Shown here piece after piece: positions 49,983 to 62,542 of a stretch of DNA of 64,000 nucleotides (the first letter of the stretch is position 1; each line of letters opens with the position of its first letter). Where the stretch lies: assembly GCF_000189635.1 (NCBI RefSeq), contig NW_002476516.1, positions 62,001 to 126,000 of the forward strand, given 5' to 3'. A program made the position numbers and the translations under genes. Below the pieces are notes generated by a model, which saw only the letters and a program-made list of their open reading frames with translations, ran no database searches and was not told where the DNA came from. The DNA comes from Tetrahymena thermophila SB210. Its lineage: Eukaryota > Ciliophora > Oligohymenophorea > Hymenostomatida > Tetrahymenidae.

Positions 49983-52330
49983 TTACCTGAGTTTTCCTTA
50001 AAAATATAAAATTATTTAATTAATTTTATAAAAAATTTGAATATCTTTGAAAGATAACAATATTTAAAAATAATTACTTTAAAAACCATTAAATCTTTTT
50101 ATTATTAGTTAATTTAATATAATATTTTTTTATTTCATAAAAAACTAAACCAACATTTTTATTAATTTTATTTTAAATATTTTTCTATTCTTTTTAATTT
50201 ATTTACTGTAAAGGTTCATATATTAAGGCCGGTTTTTTTAAAAAAATTTTAATTTAGTTTAATTAAAGCGCCCTAAGTGAGATATCTAAACTGAAATCTA
50301 GGTGGCCTTAATATTTGAAATTTTATAGTACTTTTATTCCTTTTTATGTAAGTTATTTTGTCATTTTTGAAAAAAAAGTGTTAAAAATAACTAAATAACT
50401 CAATATTATCTAAAATTTATTTTAATTGATTAAAAAATATTTAAAAAAAACATATTTTTAATAATATAAAATAAGATTAATAATTTAGTTTTATACTTAT
50501 TAAAAGTAAGTACTTTAGTGATGTTAGAGACAAAGTTATTTATTGATTAATAAATTTTATATAAAATATATATTAGATATAATTCCATCTTAATTAAACT
50601 CAGCAAAAATGATATTTTTGTTGTATCGATAATAAATCTAATTAAGCAATTAAAATTTTATATTTTAGTCAATATTAAATTATCTACCAATATAATTAAT
50701 AAATTGTGTTTTTTATTCTGATCTAAGATATTCTAAAATAATTATTTTAAGCTAATATACAAATTAAAAAAGTATTTTAGACTAAATTAAAATCGCGATT
50801 AAAAAACATTTTAAATAGAATTGAATTTTTTAAATATCCAAAAAATTTGTAGTAAGTGAATAAATAATCCAAAATATCTTTATTAACAATTTTTTATAGT
50901 AAAATGTAAAAAATAATTAATAATCTATCTTAAATAATTTCATGTTTTTGACTTAAAATAGAATTTAAACTAGAATACTACTTATAAATCTTAAATTATA
51001 TTTTTTTAAAATCAATTATAAACAAGAATTTCATAATTTATTCTTTTTTTCAAGTCAAACAATAGCTAATAAGGCATAATTAAAAACAAAAAAGTTTTTT
51101 TAACTAAAAATATTTAAATTTAAATTAATATTTTTAAATTAAAAATAAAGCATAATTTAGACTAAAATTAAAAATATTAAAAAAAAAAGAGAGAGATATA
51201 AATTAAATTTTTAAATGTAATATTTAATATTCAATAATTTTAATAATTTATTAAATTATAGTAAAAGAGATGAATTATTTATTTTAAATTATTCTTAATT
51301 ATTTAATCAATTCTTTTGACAAATAAGTAACATACTCTAACTTTTTTAACATAATTTTAATGAATTTATTTAAAAATAAAATTTATAAATAAAATAATTC
51401 AATCTTTTTAATTTAAAAAATAAAAACCTCCAATTTGTCTTTTAACAGATTATTTAGTTTTAATTTACCTTTTTTACAATTTTTCATTTGAAAAATTTAA
51501 TCCGGTATTTAATCTCTGCTTATTCGTTAAATTATTAAATGAAAATATACTCTCAAATATGTTTAAATTTTTTTTTTAATTTTCATTAAATAGACTTTTA
51601 TTTCTACTAAAATAAATTTATTTTGCAAATTTAAAAAAAGTGATAAAACTTAAACAATTAATTATACTTAAAATTTTTATATTTAAATAATGAAAATATA
51701 ATTAATCATACTTGAATTATCAAACAAATAAAATTTCTTTTTATTTTTAGCATATCAGTTGGAAAATACGATAAATAAAAAAAGTTTTTTATTTAAATAA
51801 CCTAAATTTTATTTATTGTTGTAAAAAGAAGAAATTATTTAAATTTTGTATCTTTACTGTAATATTTAGAAAAATCGGATCTTTTTTTTTGTTTGTTAAC
51901 TTCAATTATTTTTATAAACACTAATAAAATATCTAAATTCTTTTATTGTTCTACATTATGACACTGAAACAGCTATTTCTTACAGTTAATCATTTAAAAT
52001 ATCGATAAAGACTAAAAATGTAAGAAGTATTCAGTGCAAAATAAAAAGCTTATTTTAAGTTGAAAATTATAAACTAAAAGAACATAAAGATAGTATTGTA
52101 AGAAGAATGGAGTACGTAGGATTGATTTCGTTTACTTTAAATTTTAAAAGTAGAATAATGAATGAATGATTTTTAAACAATGCAAAGGATAAATAAATAT
52201 ACGACAGGTTGATTTGATAATTATTTTGAAAAATATTAAATTAGTTTCTAATTTTATAAAAATTGATTAAAAAATAATAATTTGTTTATTGATAATATAA
52301 GATAACTTTAGTTTGAACAAATCTGTAATT
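49983..52330. other. 2.3-kb AT-rich intergenic region
   Basis: Divergent promoter region of the MFS gene (-) and the large membrane protein gene (+). Contains the inverted repeat at 50220-50314 (separate entry). Nothing else is supported. Confidence 0.6.
50220..50314. repeat. Inverted repeat with internal hairpin; candidate ncRNA
   Basis: An 11-bp perfect inverted repeat, ATATTAAGGCC at 50220-50230 and GGCCTTAATAT at 50304-50314, encloses 73 nt. The inner part contains a GC-richer patch (GCGCCCTAAGTGAG ... CTAGGTGG) whose CCTA/TAGG segments can pair inside the outer stem. The local GC content is far above the surrounding desert. Could encode a structured RNA or be a small foldback element; strand unknown. 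Confidence 0.45.
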
Positions 52331-55300
52331 ATGACGATTATCCTACAACTGATACTTTTATTTTTTTTTAATTATGCATTATGTCAAAATTATCAAATAA
52401 GCGACGGACTCTCCTTAGCTGAAATAAATGATTCTGTTAAGTGGTTTTAAATTCAAGCTGGGAATCCATATGTGAGAAAGTTTGTGTTAAATGATGATAT
52501 TGTTTAGGCTTAGAAAATAAACAAAAAAAACAAAGTTAATGTATTAGAGGGATTATTTATTGCATAACCATAAGACCCTAAAGAAGACTTAATGATAAGT
52601 GTAAATGGAAGCTAGTTTTAAGGAAGAAAACCTTCAATATTTATTTAGTATCAGCTAGAAAACTAAGGATATTTATGTGGTGAAGGTTCTACAATATGTT
52701 TTATAGAAAAAGATGTGATTTAAAAAAAACAAAAAATATATATAATTATTCAATGTTCAGACTCCTGTGAATTCGAAATACTAGTTTAATACCAAATAAG
52801 CAAAGAAATTATATAGAGCTAAAAGTAGTTGGTATCTATGAATTTTAGAGAATATATAAAAAAATTATATTTTATGCTTAACTTAGGCAGCGCAAAAATT
52901 AAAGGATTTATATTAAAAGTTGTTATTGATTCAGACTTAGAAGGTACATTCGATATGTATATCTTTTAAGGTAGTAAATACTAATCTATAAATGATGCTT
53001 TATAAAATACTTAGGTTACAAGCTCTTTTGGGAAAATAATCAGGATTGAACCAGATTAAGGATTGACTAGTCTTCAGGACTATACCCTAGTACTAAGAAG
53101 CTAGCAAAATATAAAATTCATGATTACTGTAGATTATATTTATTACAAAGAAGAAATAGATATTACTTTAAACAACAAATTTAGTTACGCTCTAAAGTAA
53201 TTTAATTTTCTTTTATTAATTGCTAAACTTACACTATTCCTATTTTTGTTTATTTGATTATTTCTCACTTTTGATTTGTAATTTAATTAATTATCTCTAT
53301 TGTTCAATTCCATACAAAATAAATCTTCTAACTTCAATTAATAAATATAGTGAAAATGAATAAGTATTACTAAAAGCAAATTGTGGTGATAGTAGCAATT
53401 TGAAAAGCTCTGTATCAATTGATTTATAAGTACATTAAGGAGAAGGGGAGATTTATATAGATTCGACTCCAAAAAGTTAAATTGAATAATACAGATTTTA
53501 AAATTCTGTATCTAGCTATTAAACTTACACTTTAGACAAGAAATACTTTGTTTAAAAGAATACCAAAGAACCTCATTTTTATACTTTAATTAAAGCATCC
53601 AGCAATTTTTCATTTACCATAAAAATCTATCTTAGCGATTTGAAATAAAAGAAATCACTAGACCTAAATAATTTGTAATACTTAATGTTTTAACCATCAA
53701 GCGAATTAAAGTATATTACTTATGATTTACAGTTTAATTTGACAAAGCAGATATAAATTTAGCTGATCCTTTAAGATTTAAATTTAAAAGCCAAAAAACC
53801 TGGTTCGATTAAATCTTTAGAAATGATAGTTAAAAATTGTGAAGAAAGTGTAAAAACAAAGTAAAAATGTAAAATAACCCCAGAAGAAATTTCTAATTAC
53901 TCCAAAAATAATTTCACAGATACTCAATTTATTCCCATCATATAATCTATAGATGGATATACTACTAAATGCACTCTGACCACAAATGATTATCAATATA
54001 ATTAAACCAGTGAAACAAGGCGCAAGACTAACAGATACTATTCCATAGCTATAGCTATAGCTTAAAGTGAATTTAAAAACAATAATTTAACGATGTTCAG
54101 CTTACAGACTATAAAGTAGTACACCTTGGATAAAATTTCCTAATTCAATGATGAGGAATAACAAATCAATAACTTCTAAAAGAAATTTTATTATTTTAGA
54201 GTAAAAAATTAATTCATAGAGCCATTAAAAAAATCAATAACCATCTACGTCTAAACATAATATGGATGCATAGATGTAGAGACTTCGTTAGACAATCTAC
54301 TAACCAGTGATTCAGAAGCAATGACATTCTATTCAAGCTAGCCTGTTGTAAAATCTAGTAGATATCAATAAGTTTCATAAACTTCTTCTATAATTGATGA
54401 ATATTACAATTAATTTTCATTAGACATTGATGGAGATTCTTATAAAGATGTCTTTATTTCGGTAAAAGGTAAAAGTGACTCTATTTATAAATTTTTCATA
54501 TATTCTTAAGAACAGAGTTCACCTACTTTTGGTAACTTGAGAGCTATTGGAGATAATCTTGACTATGGAAGAGTCTATGAAGATAAACTCTACGATGTTT
54601 CTACAATGAATACACTTAATATGTATTTTCCTCAAAACACATCAAATATTTTTATTTATTACTTTATCGACTACACAGATCTCAATATTGAAAGAGTTAA
54701 GAAAGACATTAAAGTTATGTCTCATTTAAAATAAAGAAAAAATATTAAAATAACACCAACAATTAAACTAACTGACTTGCAGACAGGCTCTCTAGTATAA
54801 CAAGATTAGTATAAGGTCCTAGAAATTAATGATGGTTTGATCTACATTGAAACTAAGAATAAAAAATAGTAATATTACCAATTAGATATCCTCAATAACT
54901 ATTCTACTAACTACAACATATCTATATACTATTCTATTTTGTACACATAGAGCAATTACTACTATCTCAAGCCAGGTTTTAAGTACTATTTCACAGCAGA
55001 TGATAAAGCCCCTTCATAAATTGCATTCTTCTATGCAAGAGCAAATACAACTATTTATTTTCAGTTATTTGCATGCAACGGAACCTTTACTTTCAAATGT
55101 AAATTCATAAATTTAGTTTTTATTTTATAGTAATTTTTATAATTTAAAATTAGAATGGAGTTAAAAGAAGAAAAATTTTTCCTAAAATATAAATTTCACT
55201 CTTGAAAATCTTTAGAACTTGAGCATTTTTATTGACAAAAGCGATTATTATTATTTCTAATTTGATTTGATGAAGCCTCAAGAGTAAGGCTAAGTTATCT

Positions 55301-56301
55301 TGAACTTGCATATGTACTACTAGGATGAATACAGTCCGTATGATTTGATTTAAGTTCCAGATATTTAATATCAAGTTAAATAAGATAATGATTTTCTTAA
55401 TATAAAATTTAATTATTTGGCATTGAATAAAAGTGTTGTAGAAAATCTTTCAGAACAAATATTTACAGAATCTCTTCCATCTATTTAGGACAATACGACA
55501 TAATCTTAGAAACAATAATACATACTAGATTTTGCTAATACAAAAGCTTTGAAGAAATAAATGAGTGATTTTTCTTCTGTTAAAGTGATATATTATTTTT
55601 AAATATCTAATAATCAATCCCATATTAGTTATTGTAATCCTTGCTTTTCGGTTCCAAGAACATACCATAGCTTTTATATCATGTAAAAAAGAAGCTTTGC
55701 TAATTCAATAGAAGAAATTAACAATTTTAAAATTTAAAAAGCTGATATATTAAAAGCAATAAAAAAATACAATCCTCTATAAATCTTTAGCATAGAAGAC
55801 TCAATTAAAAATTCAACTATAAGTACGGAATTATATTTCAGTGTAATGGCTGCACTTGAAATAAAAGATAATTTAGGATAATTGTCAGAGAGCTATTACT
55901 ATTTGTATGATAGATAAAAAATAAATCTAACTTATTTTAATTAAACTTAAGTTCAAAGCAATTTGAAAGAATAACAACAAATTAAGACATTTCACTTGGC
56001 ACTGATAATATGCATCATAGTATTCATAAGTCTCCTATTAATATCTATAATTTGCTCCTATAGAATTTTTAGAAAAGGAATAAATCTTCCTTGCTCTTGC
56101 TTTATGTAGCAGGTCTATACTGATATTCCAGATTCAGATAGTTAATCCAAAAAAATTAAAGTTAGGAGACTTTCAAACTTAAATAATTTAGATGGAGCAT
56201 TCAATTAAAAAGTTAGAGAAAGCATTTAAGAATTTCTTGATGTTAAAAAAAAAACTCATAAATCATTCACATCTCCACCTCCTCCAACAATTGAATAATG
56301 A
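52331..56301 (+). CDS. Large type I membrane protein of unknown family
   Basis: 1253 aa in three exons, 52331-53196, 53351-55098 and 55154-56301, with consistent phases and a TGA stop. A signal peptide (MTIILQLILLFFFNYALCQ) opens it. About 1130 extracellular or lumenal residues follow, rich in Asn, Tyr, Ser and Gln, without recognisable domain motifs; scattered Cys pairs (CGEGSTIC, CSDSC, CNPC) suggest disulfides. A single membrane span lies near residues 1150-1175 (LALIICIIVFISLLLISIIC), with a basic, Cys-rich juxtamembrane stretch (LPCSCF) that could be palmitoylated. The ~80-residue cytosolic tail ends in a Pro-rich TSPPPPTIE. Spread of the extracellular part suggests repeated beta-rich modules, but I could not define a repeat. 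Ciliate-specific cell-surface protein is the best inference. Confidence 0.85.
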
Positions 56302-56770
56302 ACTAATTAACAATTAAAATAATTTAAAGTAAATATATCCTACCTCTAAATTCTAAAAAAAATATTAAAATCACAAATAAATAAATCTTTGATCACTAAT
56401 AGTAAATTATTATTTTCTATTACTTATAATTAAAAATGTACAATAATAATAATTATTAATGCAACAATTAATCAATGCGCTTTAAAAAAATAATAATAAA
56501 TAAAAATATGAAATTGGGTACACGGCGTCAGATCAAAATTTTATTCCAAAAACCTTAAAATTTTTGAAAAAATAATTTTTTTATCAATTATCAGAATTTT
56601 CCAATATCCAATATTTTTTCAATTTTCAAATTTCTTGAATAGAGTATCCTCCGCACATAAAAAATTTATTAATTTATCAATTTCCTTCTATTAAGTGCTA
56701 ATTTAAAAATAACACTATTTATATTATTGCACACAGCAAAAAAAGAAAACAGCGACACAAAAATTAAGCA
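56302..56770. other. Intergenic
   Basis: AT-rich spacer with a short GC-rich patch (GGTACACGGCGTCAGATC, ~56517-56534) of unknown meaning. Promoter side of the WD40-like gene. Confidence 0.5.
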
Positions 56771-57628
56771 ATGGATGTTGTTAATTAAGAAAGAATATAT
56801 AGAATCATTAGATTAAATACATGTCTTATACTCGCAATTACATCAGAAAGACAATTAAAAATTTATCATCATAATGATTTTGATGCTCCATTAATAATAT
56901 ATAATTTTCCTGATTAAGATATTGAACCAAAAGAAGCTATACGTATTAATCATGATGATTTCGTTATTTGGGCAAGGAACAAAAATAGATTATATTTTTT
57001 CAGATTAATACACAATACTAATATTGTAAGAATAATATTAGAAAGATCAATAAACCTTTATAGAGAATATTAAAATTTCTGGAAACATAATAACAATAGT
57101 ATTGCTGGTCTTTATTTTTATGGTTAAGCGAGGTGCTGGAATGTAAAAAATTATAAGTAATTCACTTATTTAGATGACACTTTCCCAACGCATTATCATG
57201 GAATAACCATTAACAATAAATATTTTTGTCTTTACTCAAGTTTTTTATAAATTAGAAACAGATTTACTTAAAATGTTGATTTTTACTATTATCACAATAG
57301 TTATATTAGTGTAATTAAGAAGTGGGATAATGAAACTATAATATTTGGAATGGAAAATTGTTTAAAATTTTGGCATTTTCCAACGATAACTATAACAAAA
57401 AGATTTAATGTACCAAATAAACATGTTATAAAATTAAAAAAGATTAGTTATAAAATACTATTATCAGGATAAAATGATGGTTAAATAATATTTTGGAATA
57501 TAGAAACATCTTAAGCAATTTATTAATTCACACTTAATGAAAATAGATATTGCAATATTGAAGTACTTCGTAAATAAAATAAAATAATATACGGAGACTT
57601 CAGAATTCTAGATATTTTATATGATTGA
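56771..57628 (+). CDS. WD40-like protein, intronless
   Basis: 285-aa open frame without introns from ATG 56771 to TGA 57626. Tyr, Asn, Ile and Lys dominate. Blade-like endings are visible: FVIWARNKNRLYFFRL, SIAGLYFYGQARCWNV, IIFGMENCLKFWHFP and, most typical, LLSGQNDGQIIFWNIETSQA, so a divergent beta-propeller is likely. No catalytic motif. Codon use (many ATA, some ACG, GCG, AGG) is more AT-driven than in neighbouring conserved genes, and lack of introns is unusual here. It converges on the RING-finger gene 190 bp away. Function unknown; could act with that gene, but this is only inferred from proximity. Confidence 0.7.
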
Positions 57629-57819
57629 ATTATTATAATATATAATAATAATTGTAGGATTTAATATTAGTTATTTATAATAAGTGATATATAAATATTG
57701 AATTTTAATATGAAATTAAATTATAAGAAAATAATAATTAACATATAGAATATTTCTATTGTTAATATTTATATAAATATATGAAATACATTATAATTAT
57801 AATTAGAGATTTGAGATAA

Positions 57820-58176
57820 TCATGATAGATATGAAGGTCCGCATTTCTTTGTACATCTAGGACAAAAAATATTAACATTAAACCAGAAACTCCAGCATGA
57901 AGAGCATGCTTAATGTCCACATGGCGTATTTATTTTTGGATCTAATGGTTTTTTATAACATATAGAACAATTTGAATTATCGCTATTATAGTAATCATAC
58001 ATGTATTTTTGTTTATCTTCTTCAGTTTAATAAAATTATTAAAACTCACCATCCTTTTCTACTATAACTATACATTAGTTAATACTTTAATTATTTTATT
58101 CTATGTTCAAATTTAAATTGATTTTCAATTTATTTTTAGAAGAATCTTCATTTAATGATTTTTTTGTATTTTACAT
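57820..58176 (-). CDS. Small C3HC4 RING-finger protein
   Basis: 118 aa, single exon, from the first ATG after an in-frame TGA to TGA at 57820. The C-terminal half is a complete RING: Cys70-x2-Cys73, Cys86-x-His88-x2-Cys91-x2-Cys94 and Cys105-x2-Cys108 (CSICYKKPLDP, TPCGHQACSSCW, FCPRC). The N-terminal half is Lys/Asn-rich and low in complexity. RING fingers of this type are usually E3 ubiquitin ligases that recruit an E2; the substrate is unknown. Convergent with the intronless WD40-like gene. No membrane segment. Confidence 0.85.
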
Positions 58177-59973
58177 TATTTTTTTCTTAAATTTTATGAA
58201 TATATGAGATCAGAATATTTTTTTCCTTTTAATAATTTTTCCTTTTTGTTATTGAAAATAGAGTTTATATTTTTAAAGAAATAAATAGGTCCTGAAAAAT
58301 TAAGGTAATTATAATAGCAATAATAATTATAAATATTCTAATCTCCATAAAATTACAATTTTTTATTATTTTCTAAATTCCATAATTAAAAATTTAATTA
58401 TTAAAATAATTTGATAACTTCCTTTTATAAAATTAAATTATTGAAAAAAAGTAGCTTTTAATAGCTGCAATCTCATCTACTATTATTTTGAATATTTTTT
58501 ACCTTCTTTATGCAATCTATTGGTGCTACTACTACAATTTCAATTTATTTGAATAATATATGCTTAATTTTTTAAAATATGGCAGCTATAAGGAAAAATT
58601 TAAAACTTCATATAAATTTATGAAAATAATGCTGAGTTACCTTAATTTCCTCTTTATTTATACCTTTATTGTTAAAAGTAACTTAGTTGAGAGTATTTGA
58701 TAATAAAATAATTACTTTTTAATTAATAAATCATAAAAATTAATAGATGAGCTCACGATTTATAGTATTATGAGCAGTTTCATTTTTTTTCTAATATTTT
58801 TACAAGTTAATGTGTAGACATGAATATATTTTAATATATATTTAGTTTGAAAAGAAAAATCAGCATCAAAAGACTCTAAAAAATCTGATTGCCTCATCAA
58901 AAATAAAATTTTTAAATCCTAATTCAAAATTAAATAAATGCAGATAGTGTAGATAAGAACTATCTAATGCAAAGTAATTTTCTTGTATTTAGGTAATAAT
59001 GTTTTTCAATATAATAAAAAATGTATATTTTTAAAAAGTTAAAAATTTATAATTTAAAAAAAGAAAGAAAAAAAAACATATTATCTATTACTAAAATAAA
59101 TTTATACAATATCCTACTTAATTTGAAAGAAAAAACTCAAATAAAACTGATTTCACAATAAGAACCATCGTTAATCAATTTTATTTTAAATAGTTTTTTT
59201 CTGCTAAATATTATTTAATAGTAAAGCATATCTTAAAAATTTAAAAACTTAAATAAACAATATTAATAAAAAATAAAAGATAATTTTTTTGTAGAAAAAT
59301 ATAAAATTTTGTAAATAAATAAATTATTTAAGTAAAAAAAGGTATCATCAATTACAATTTTAAAAAATGAATTTAGATAATATTTTTTCGAATTTGATTG
59401 ATAAATTCAAAAAAAACTTACATCTAAAACAGTCATAAAAAATATATCATTTATTATAATTTATTTGTTAATCAGGAATATTTAAATTATTGTTATCACG
59501 CTTTATTTAATCAATTTTATGACAAAATATACGCATTATTAATTAATTATAATATAAATTTTGTCAAATTATAAATTTAAATAAAATTTAGACTAAATAA
59601 AACTTTAGGCTTTTAAAAATAGTTAGACCAAACTTCTAGAATTTTCAATTAATTTACTTAATAAAAAAATTCAAATCACTTTTAATATACAATAAGTAGA
59701 ATACACAACTAAAAGTATGATTGATTGATTGACTGTAGTTTAGCTTGTTAAATGTGTTGACAAAAGCAATTAAAAACAAATATTTTAAACAGGTTAACTA
59801 ATTAAGTAAGTAAAAATGAATTAATGAATGATGAAAGCTTTAAATGTCTTGATACTAGAATATGTAAGATATTATATAAGTTTCATACATTAATTTAATA
59901 CTTTATTGGTATGTAAAATATTTTAAGAGTGTTAATAAATAGTTATAAAGTAAGTTTTATTGTATTTATTTGA
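58177..59973. other. 1.8-kb AT-rich intergenic region
   Basis: RING gene promoter on the left, 3' flank of the dehydrogenase on the right. One slightly coding-like minus-strand patch near 58490-58550 (reads IEIVVVAPIDCIKK before a GTAAAA donor) could be an isolated exon, but no partner exons were found. Confidence 0.5.
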
Positions 59974-61113
59974 TCAGATAGCAACCCAACCACCATCAAC
60001 ACAAATAGCTTCACCTCTAATTTCAGAAGCAGAGTCAGAGCAGAGGAAGAGGGCAGTTTCACCAATTTATTCAGGTCTAACGAATTATTGAGAGGGTTGC
60101 TTTTCCTTAAGTAAAGCTTTAGCACCTTCTTCGAAAGTGGTGTTATTCTTTTAGGATAAGGCTTCAATTTATTTCTTAATTAAGTCAGTAAGGACCCAAC
60201 CAGGGCAAATGGCATTGCAAGTTACACCTAAATTTTTATAAATAAATTATTGAATTAACATATTGCTTCATATTTGGTAATAAAATTTTCAATAGCTATC
60301 TTTGAATATTTGCTTATACTTGCTATTTTTAGTATTTTTGAATAAAATAATTACCAGTTTGGGCATTTTCCAAAGCAACAACCTTGGTCAAACCAATAAC
60401 ACCGTGCTTACTGGCAACATAAGGAGCCTTGTTGACTGAAGCAACCTTACCTATTGTTTTAAATTATAACGAATTAGAATAAAAGACCTAATATATGATT
60501 TTTATTTACCATGTACTGAAGCAATGTTAATAATTCTACCCCAGTTTCTCTTTTTCATGTGAGGGATACAGTATTTAATGGTGTAGAAGTTAGAGGATAA
60601 GTTTAAGGCAATAATCTTTTCGTACATATCTTCAGGCCTTTTTATTATGAAATATGTTTAATAATAAGTTGAAGACAAGTTATTTTCAATTTTATTCTGA
60701 AAAATATATTTTAAGATAGTGATGCAAATACGTTTTTAGCAAATTAATGGTCACTAAAAGTGAAATTTATTTATATTTTAAATGAATTTTATATCTTACA
60801 TGTCTTCAATAGGGGTAACGTGTTACATACCAGCATTGTTGATGAGGATATCAACTCCACCGAAAGTTTTATTGACGTGTTCGATCATTTACTTAATTTC
60901 AGTAGGTTTCATTAAGTTGTAGTTAGCATAGATGGACTTAACCTTGTAAGTGTTTTCGATGTTTTGTCTGATTCTTTCGATTTCATTGGCATCACCAAAA
61001 CCATTTAAAACAATGTTTGCACCAGCCTTAGCTAAGGTGTGAGCACATGCAAGACCAATACCACTGGTGGAACCAGTAATCAAAGCAACTTTGTTGGAGA
61101 GATTTGCTAACAT
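59974..61113 (-). CDS. 3-hydroxybutyrate dehydrogenase, SDR family
   Basis: NAD-dependent short-chain dehydrogenase interconverting 3-hydroxybutyrate and acetoacetate, 263 aa. Exons 60800-61113, 60510-60637, 60355-60450 and 59974-60227, phases consistent. Cofactor site VALITGSTSGIGLACAHTLA near residues 9-28, NNAG, catalytic Ser in RIINIASVHG and the Tyr-x3-Lys motif APYVASKHGVIGL. The C-terminal half (CNAICPGWVLTDLIKKQIE, FLCSDSASEIRGEAICVDGG, end GWVAI) matches the bacterial/BDH2-like 3-hydroxybutyrate dehydrogenases. No obvious mitochondrial presequence is seen; the protein starts MLANLSNKVALITG, so it is probably cytosolic. Biased GC-rich codons suggest good expression. Confidence 0.93.
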
Positions 61114-62542
61114 TTATTTGTTTTTACTTTTTTTATGTTTTTTTTTAATTTAGGAGAAGTATATATATCCTTAAAGTTTTTATTTATTAAAAATTATTTT
61201 GAAATTTATGGATTGAAGAAAATTGTGATTTCTATTTATACAACTCGCTCTTTGATAGTACTTTTGTAATTAAATGATGTTAAATTTTATCAAATAGAAG
61301 AATAAAAAATTTACGACGCCTTGATATGAAATAAAGTTTTCAGTGAATTCATCAGATGATAAATGAACTAAGCATATTGAGTTACTTATTTAAAATGCAA
61401 ATTCTTAATTTCTGAATCAAAAAGGTTTAGATCCTTATTGGTTTGTTAGTGCTTTATATTTAGTAATTCCTTTTACTATTTAGCATTCTGAAAGATATTT
61501 GATATTTTTTAAGAGGAAAACTTTTAACATACAATAAATTTAAAAACAGTATATGCCAAATAAAGTCACATTTAATTCTACTAAAGGTTTTTAGGAGCTT
61601 TTAAGTATATTTGAAGTTGAAAATAAATAGGAAGAGTGGAGAAACTCCTCTCTGAATAACAAAAATAGAAGAAAATATGCAATTTACAAAGAGGAAAATA
61701 AATAAATAAAATGTGATTTGTTTGTATGTTTGTTATTTTAATGATCAATTGCATCATCCTCCGATTTGATTGTGGATGATTATGATGAGAGCAAAAGGTT
61801 GTGCAAGTTTTAATTAAATTTAATATAAGGTTGCAAAATTTTTTTAAATTTACAGAAATTTTCACTAGTGTGATCCTAATTACGCAAGATTTATAGATAG
61901 CGTAAGCGATTTCGTAAGGTTTCGTAGGAAATTAAATTTAATTAAAGGAGAAGATAAATTCGTTAATAGAATCAAACAGTAAAAATTAATTACTAATTTA
62001 ATAAGTAAAGCAAGTACGTAGATCTAAATTTTATTGTTTCAAGTACTTGACGTATCTATATGTCGTCTACTTACTGTTTATTGCATATAGAATCACAAGA
62101 AGTTTCTCTTTTAAAGATATTTATTTATATACATTTTTTTTACAAAAGAAAGCTATTACCAAAAGGGATGCATATAAATTCTAATCTTTTGAGAAATAAT
62201 TTAAATAATCGGGCTCTAAATATAATAATTTTAGTGTTAGCTGCGAAGTTATAGGAATGAGCCATCATTTTACGCCATTTTTCTTTTTTTATGTTGTTTA
62301 GAAATTAGATAGGACTCTTATTGACTCTCGAACTTAGTTAAATTATTTTTATGGACTTGCATGCTAATTTAGCTTCGAAAAATCAGCTTAGCATTGCAAC
62401 TTAAAATGGGAAGGCATCATTAAAGAATCTGCTTCTTTCTCCTAATCCACTAATAAAAAATGGATATTACAAAAAAATTTATTTTTATTAAAATAAGTAA
62501 GATTCATCAATAACTTCTTTGGCAATTTTCTATTTGAAAATC
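61114..62542. other. AT-rich intergenic region with weak open frames
   Basis: Dehydrogenase promoter side on the left. A partial hairpin (TCATCC ... GGATGA) lies at ~61755-61780. Long TGA-free frames exist on both strands (for example from 62351 on + and ~62266 down on -), but none shows conserved sequence; see rejected items. Confidence 0.45.
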
